Shown here: piece after piece, positions 59,714-64,000 of the stretch | Layout: each line of letters begins with the position of its first letter | How positions within the stretch are numbered: position 1 is the first letter of the stretch | Source of the DNA: Rhynchospora pubera | Lineage: Eukaryota; Streptophyta; Magnoliopsida; Poales; Cyperaceae | Length of the DNA: 64,000 nt | Assembly: GCA_028095005.1 (NCBI GenBank) | Contig: CM051461.1 | Span: forward strand, 59,253,840 to 59,317,839 | Reading direction: 5' to 3' | The notes under the pieces: model-generated | Told to the model about the DNA's origin: nothing | Database searches by the model: none | Seen by the model: only the letters and a program-made list of their open reading frames with translations | Program-made: the position numbers and the translations under genes

Positions 59714-59877
59714 GGCTTTGTTTGGATAGATGTGGAAAGAAGGGAAGAAGGAAAGAAGTGGGAATAAGTATTGGGAAGTGTGTAACTTTGTGAAAAATTT
59801 AAATTATTTATAATAAATTTGGGCCTTTTTCTTTCTTCTTTCTTCTTTCTTCCTTCTTCCTATATCCAAACGGTGCC
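59714..59877. mobile_element. Tourist-like MITE, copy 4
   Basis: A 164-bp relative of the copy at 11458. Ends GGCTTTGTTTGGAT and ATCCAAACGGTGCC, with AAA on both sides. It ends 10 bp before a MULE-type terminal repeat, as copy 1 does before its MULE. Confidence 0.65.
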
Positions 59878-60027
59878 AAAAAAAAAACCGAAATTTTAAA
59901 AAATAATATTAGAATAATATAATCCAATAAAATTAATATCAATTTAATCAGTTTAATATAAATAGTATCGTAAGATTGGAATCTGGGATTCCGAACAATG
60001 CTGTAACTGCTTTTTCCATGGTTTTAT

Positions 60028-60220
60028 TGCAATTCTATTATAAAAATTAATTAAATATATGAAATTTTAATATTAAATTAATATATTATGAAATTTTAGT
60101 AATATATTTTGAAGATAAGATATTAAATTAATATATTTTATTTTACTTCTATTATAAACATTAATTAAATATATAAAATTTTAATATTAAATTAATATAT
60201 TATAAAATTTTTGTCGTTTG
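60028..60220. repeat. Degenerate tandem duplication, AT-rich
   Basis: ATTAATTAAATATAT-AAATTTTAATATTAAATT occurs twice about 115 bp apart. It is inside the large TIR element. Confidence 0.5.
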
Positions 60221-60795
60221 TTTAGAACCGGATTTTTGATATTTTGAAGAATGTTAGTATAATATAATTCTATATTATGAATAATATTTTAATATTTAAA
60301 GTTTTGATATTAATTTGATATGGATGGTTTTATTTTTAATATTAAAAATTTTCAATTATGTTAAATGTTGTACATAATAAGTACACTAGACTTTATGTAA
60401 TAATTTATTTATGGCAATAATTATAATATAAACTTATAATTAAATATTAGATTTATTTCATTTAATTCATAATATTTATGTAATAATTTATTTTTATAGA
60501 ACTTATTTATTTGTATGTGTTCACTTAGATCGTTTATATGTTCACTTTGTTTTATGTATATGTTCACCATTAGAAGAAGAATTGAATTTTGTAACCATAA
60601 TATAGATTAACACACTAAAATAAAAGAAAGGGAAAAATACATGAAAATCATAATATAATTTAGCACACTAAAATAATATAAAAGGAAAAATGTACATAAA
60701 AAACCATAATATAAATGAACACACCAGTGTACTTAAAAACAAAGTAATAAATAAACTTAGAGATCTTGATCATCTACATGTTGCAGAATTTCCTC

Positions 60796-61733
60796 TCACC
60801 AGGGTTGATCTTCTTCCGCATTCATTTCTTGTTGATTACTGGCACCATGGTTGTCGGCGAATTGAGCGGCCTCGTTCCAGAAAGCGGGATCAGGTTGTTG
60901 TTCATTACTGGCACCGTGGTTTTCAGCGAGTTGAGCTTCTTCGTTCCAAAAAGCCTCATCATTTTTTTGTTGATTATTCGCAGCCGGGTTGTCTGCGAAT
61001 TGAGCGGCTTCGTTCCAGAAAGCTGCCTCGGCTTCTTGTTGCTCAATCTCAGCCATTCTAGCTACTGCAATTTTGCGTTGTTCATCTCTCTTCTTGATCT
61101 TGATTAGGCTCTCCTTAATTTTTTTTCCAATTTTTTCTTGTTGCAACCTCCGGCTCTCTTCGGCGGCCTTTTCTTCCATTCTTCTCCTTTCGAACCATTG
61201 TTCTTTCACTCTGAATCTCTTTACAATTTCATCCCTCTCTTCTTTTTTTTGTGTTCATCGTAGTGGTCACGCAAAATGGTACCTTTGAAATTGAAAACCT
61301 GACCACACTTTGTACAACTCACTGTGTGGTCTCCACGAAAATCGTATATGCTTTCGTAAACAATCATGGGTGTAGGATCTGGTTTCCACGGTTTGAGTTC
61401 CGGCATCGGTTCAGGTTCTGTGTAGTACTTTTTATAGAGTTCAGAGTTGCTCGACTCAGGTTTAGTAAGGTAATGTCGCAATCTCTCCCTGCGGTCTCTT
61501 TCTGGGCCACCATGAATGTGCCACTGATAATGGGTGTATAATGGCCACTCGCCACCATATTGCGAATGGATATTGTAGTCGAATTTGCGGTAACATTTAT
61601 TACATATCGCATGATAATCTCCTTTTTCGATCTCATTTGGATTGGCAGGGGAATGTTTGTAATGTGGCAAGTACTCATGTCGAGTAGATGGCCATTCCCG
61701 CACTTCACTGTCGGAGGTATTTCCTTTCTCCAT
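60796..61733 (-). pseudogene. Two-finger BED/C2H2-like protein with triple C-terminal repeat, frameshifted
   Basis: The frame from ATG 61733 (MEKGNTSDSEVREWPS) holds two zinc-binding units: CNKCYRKF...THYQWHIH (C-x2-C-x20-H-x3-H, BED-like spacing) and CTKCGQVFNFKG...HYDEH (C-x2-C-x13-H-x3-H). It stops at 61221 just after an A8 run (minus strand, 61243-61250). The next frame continues without a gap as a highly charged, probably helical segment (EERDEIVKRFRVKEQW) and ends with three copies of a 22-23-residue unit AFWNEAAQFADN..ASN (about 60820-61030), stop at 60796. A one-base change in the A run would make one protein of about 310 residues, so this is either a frameshift mutation or a sequence error. 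The family is not recognised. DNA binding is inferred from the fingers. Confidence 0.5.
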
Positions 61734-61796
61734 GGTAGTGAATGTTGAAGGAAGAATGATTGAGTGGGTGTGACATATTTTTGCTGAGGAAGAATA

Positions 61797-61804
61797 ATTT
61801 TATA
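61797..61804 (-). promoter_or_regulatory. TATA box for the two-finger gene
   Basis: TATAAAAT on the minus strand, 64 bp upstream of the ATG at 61733, with a C/T/A-rich leader between. It supports an independent promoter for this gene inside the element. Confidence 0.45.
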
Positions 61805-61855
61805 GATCAGTTTTAGAGTTGCAATTATTTAAAATTAATAAATATAATGTCATAT

Positions 61856-62160
61856 CTTTTCAGACTTTATCAGAATACGTTTGTCATTTTGCATAGCTTA
61901 GGTAGGCATCAGTATACTTTTCAGACTTTATCAGAATACGTTTGTCATTTTGCATAGTTTAGGTAGGCATCAGTATACTTTTCAGACTTTATCAGAATAC
62001 GTTTGTCCTTTTTGTTTTGCTTAGGTAGGCATCAGTATACTTTTGATCTTTTATCAGAGCACGCCTGTCCTTTTGCAGTGCTTAGGTAGGCATCAATATA
62101 CTTTTGAGCTTTTATCAGAGCACGCCTGTCCTTTTGCAGTTCTTTTCCAGACTTTATCAG
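61856..62160. repeat. Minisatellite, 61-bp unit, five copies plus a partial one
   Basis: Units starting with CAGACTTTATCAGAATACG at 61861, 61922 and 61983 are nearly identical. Two further units (about 62044 and 62105) are diverged, and a partial unit ends at 62160. Each unit contains CTTAGGTAGGCATCAGTATA. The array starts about 50 bp upstream of the TATA box of the two-finger gene. Confidence 0.88.
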
Positions 62161-62185
62161 TTGCATGAATTTAATGACATTAAAA

Positions 62186-62290
62186 ATTAATTTAATTTAA
62201 TTTAATTTAATTTAGTTAATATAATTTAATGACATTAAAAATTATTTAATAATTTGACTTAATTTAATTTAATTTCATTTAGTTAATATA
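62186..62290. repeat. AATTT-rich simple repeat
   Basis: Tandem AATTT units (62188-62212) and a second copy of the same block about 65 bp on. Confidence 0.7.
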
Positions 62291-62816
62291 ATTTGATTGA
62301 GCTATTATTTTTTTAACTACTTTAATTTAATTTACAAAATAATATAAATTATTAATTTAATTTTACAATTTTAATTAAAATATAATTATTAATTTACTTA
62401 AATTAAAAACAGTAAAAAAAAAAAGAAAAAGTATCGATTTGATTGTGTGACTATCTTGGTCCTTTGTAATTTTTGTTTTGAACAAATGGTACGCCTAAAA
62501 ATTTTGAAATTTAAGTTTATGGAACTGTATCATGGAACGATCCAATGGCATGTGACCTAACTCAACGAAATGAATAAGGCCCAATGTCACAAGATGCTGG
62601 TCCACCTCCTCGGTTCGTATCATTTTTGCCTTATGCATTTCGGGCGTCCACGCCTAAATAAGTTAAAAAACATATTATTTACTAAATTAAAAAATTTTAT
62701 TATTTCCTTAAACCCTAAACCTATACCCTAAATAATTAAAAAAAAATTATTTCCTATATATATTATTAAAATATATATATAAAAAAGAATTAACTATATA
62801 AATAAAAAAAACTTAC

Positions 62817-63820
62817 TCATACGCCTCGAAGCTCAGACTGACTGAGATGCAGAAGCTGATCAGCAGGAAGAGGAACGGGGGGGCAGTAGGGGGGGCAGAT
62901 GAAGAAGCGCCAGGATCTCCTCCTGATGTAGATGCGCCAGGATCTCCTCGACGCCTCGTGGATCGACGTGGATCCTCTGGTATTCTTCTTCGCGGTGGCA
63001 TTTCGACTTTTACTGCAATTAAAATTTAATAAAGTATAAAATCTATAAAAATTTCGGCAGCATCTCCCCTGTACCGGGAGAGTTTTCCAAAAAATCATAC
63101 CCCAATTACAACCCAATTTCAACCCAATTTGAACCCAACCCAACCCAATTTCATTCCAATTTGAACCCAACCCAACCCAATTTGAATAAATCATTCAAAT
63201 TTTACAATCATTGCATTTCACAAACCATTTCACAAGTATCAATGAATCAATAATTCAATTATTGCATTTCACAATTTTACAATCATTGCATTTCACAATT
63301 TTACAATCCATCAATCAATCTACAAGCAATTCACAAACATTTCTATTCAAACAATAATAAAATAAACATATAAAAAAGCAAACCTGGAGTAGAAAGGAAT
63401 TGACTCTCTTCTAAATAATTTTTTACCAACATTTTTAATTAATACCATCAATTATTATCATTTTTCTAATTTTTGCCATATTTAATTATCAAAATCTTAA
63501 TTATTAAAAGCAAAAAAAATAAACAAATTAAATTAATTACACATAAATTTTCATATGAATTTTTCTTATTTTTCGGTATTTTTAAAATAATTTTACAATT
63601 TATTATCTATTTTTCTAATTAATTAAGTAGTGAATAAACAAATAAAAAGACAAAAAATATATCCAATATAATTAATAAATTACATACAAAATTTTTCTGA
63701 TTTTTTCAGATTTTTTGAATATTTTTCCAATATTTTCAGATTTTTTTATTTAATTAACTAAATTATAAACTAATAAACTAAATAAATAAATAATTAAATT
63801 AATAAAAAAAAAACTTACTG
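62817..63820 (-). pseudogene. 5' exons of an element-encoded gene, truncated
   Basis: A leader exon ends at 63820 with a consensus donor GTAAGT. An acceptor AATTGCAG precedes an exon at 63012-62817 that starts with ATG 63001 (MPPRRRIPEDPRRSTRRRG) and is rich in Arg, Pro, Gly and Ser; it ends at another GTAAGT donor. No downstream exon with a domain follows before the minisatellite. After a poly(C) run (minus strand, 62877-62884) the neighbouring frame reads PPVPLPADQLLHLSQSELRG, which looks more natural, so a frameshift in that run is likely. It may be the remnant of a transposase or gag-like gene. The family is not identified. Confidence 0.35.
63101..63184. repeat. AACCCAA-type tandem repeat
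   Basis: AATTTGAACCCAACCCAACCC occurs twice along with shorter AACCCAATT units, inside the intron of the truncated gene. Confidence 0.75.
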
Positions 63821-63877
63821 TTCTCAGAAGTGCGTCCGAGAGAGCGAGAGCGGCAGCGAAATCAGATCGGAAACCCA

Positions 63878-63889
63878 TTATATATATAA
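63878..63889 (-). promoter_or_regulatory. TATA box near the right end of the large element
   Basis: TTTATATATATA on the minus strand, about 60 bp before the GTAAGT donor at 63819-63814. It suggests a short non-coding first exon starting near 63850. Confidence 0.4.
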
Positions 63890-64000
63890 AGGTTAGATCG
63901 GAATCCCAGAATCCGATCTAACGTTAGATCGGAATTCAGGAATCCGATCTAACGTTCGGAATCCAGGATTCCGATCTTATGATACTATTTATATTAAACT

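Larger units (their letters stand above)
59888..64000. mobile_element. Large MULE-related TIR element with cargo genes (right end beyond window)
   Basis: The left terminal repeat (CCGAAATTTTAAAAAATAAT..., 59888 to about 60000) matches in inverse the end of the window: AGTTTAATATAAATAGTATC at 59950-59969 is the inverse of bases at the right edge with one or two changes. The right repeat carries three GATCGGAAT/ATTCCGATC palindromes (63890-63985). Both ends match the 1.16-kb MULE at 11650 in layout and sequence style. The right terminus should lie about 62 bp past the window. The interior holds two minus-strand transcription units, a minisatellite and AT-rich filler, and no recognisable transposase. 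Confidence 0.7.

Noticed and set aside
1..64000. CRISPR arrays, bacterial operons, rRNA or tRNA genes
   Set aside because: None seen. The content is plant nuclear, and the tandem arrays present are minisatellites without spacer structure.

Overview
This is a stretch of plant nuclear genome, most likely from a eudicot. The evidence is AT-rich intergenic DNA, intron-containing genes with plant-type splice sites, two NPH3/RPT2-like (NRL) phototropism-family genes, a leucine-rich-repeat receptor kinase of the EFR/Xa21 type, and a dense mix of plant transposable elements. I cannot name the species from the sequence.

Layout. From 1 to about 29 kb I find no convincing conventional protein gene. The region is an archive of transposons: foldback Mutator-type MITEs with exact 9-bp target duplications, hAT-type MITEs with 8-bp duplications, Tourist-like MITEs with 3-bp duplications, two Helitron 3' ends (8667 and 20868), a 1.16-kb MULE (11650-12810), minisatellites and a diverged tandem duplication. 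A possible small spliced gene (71 codons) lies at 16868-19194. From 29.5 to 41.7 kb sit two NRL genes in the same orientation, each with a BTB domain, an NPH3 domain and a C-terminal coiled coil. The first has 4 exons and resembles Arabidopsis At5g48800. The second has 5 exons and resembles At5g67385. An apparently complete Ty3/gypsy chromovirus-type retrotransposon (41741-47148) is inserted 66 bp past the stop codon of the second gene. Its two 404-bp LTRs look identical by eye.

From 47 to 55 kb there are two 5'-truncated LINE tails in opposite orientations and a decayed Ty1/copia element (50384-54133). From 55.2 to 58.8 kb, on the minus strand, lies an LRR-XII receptor kinase with a Gly-to-Glu change in its DFG motif and a premature stop before kinase subdomain XI, so it is probably a recent pseudogene or a pseudokinase.

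The right end (59888 to beyond 64000) is one large terminal-inverted-repeat element, related by sequence to the 1.16-kb MULE. It carries no recognisable transposase. It does carry two minus-strand transcription units: a protein with two BED/C2H2-like fingers, a charged helical segment and a triple 22-23-residue repeat, split by an indel in an A8 run, and the 5' exons of a second gene. The window cuts its right inverted repeat about 62 bp before the expected end. This cargo-carrying element is the best candidate here for something undescribed.

The NRL proteins would act as plasma-membrane-associated or CUL3-adaptor-type signalling proteins. The receptor kinase would have been a cell-surface immune-type receptor. 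The remaining features are mobile DNA. Splice sites, domain calls and TSDs were read by eye; no database search was run.
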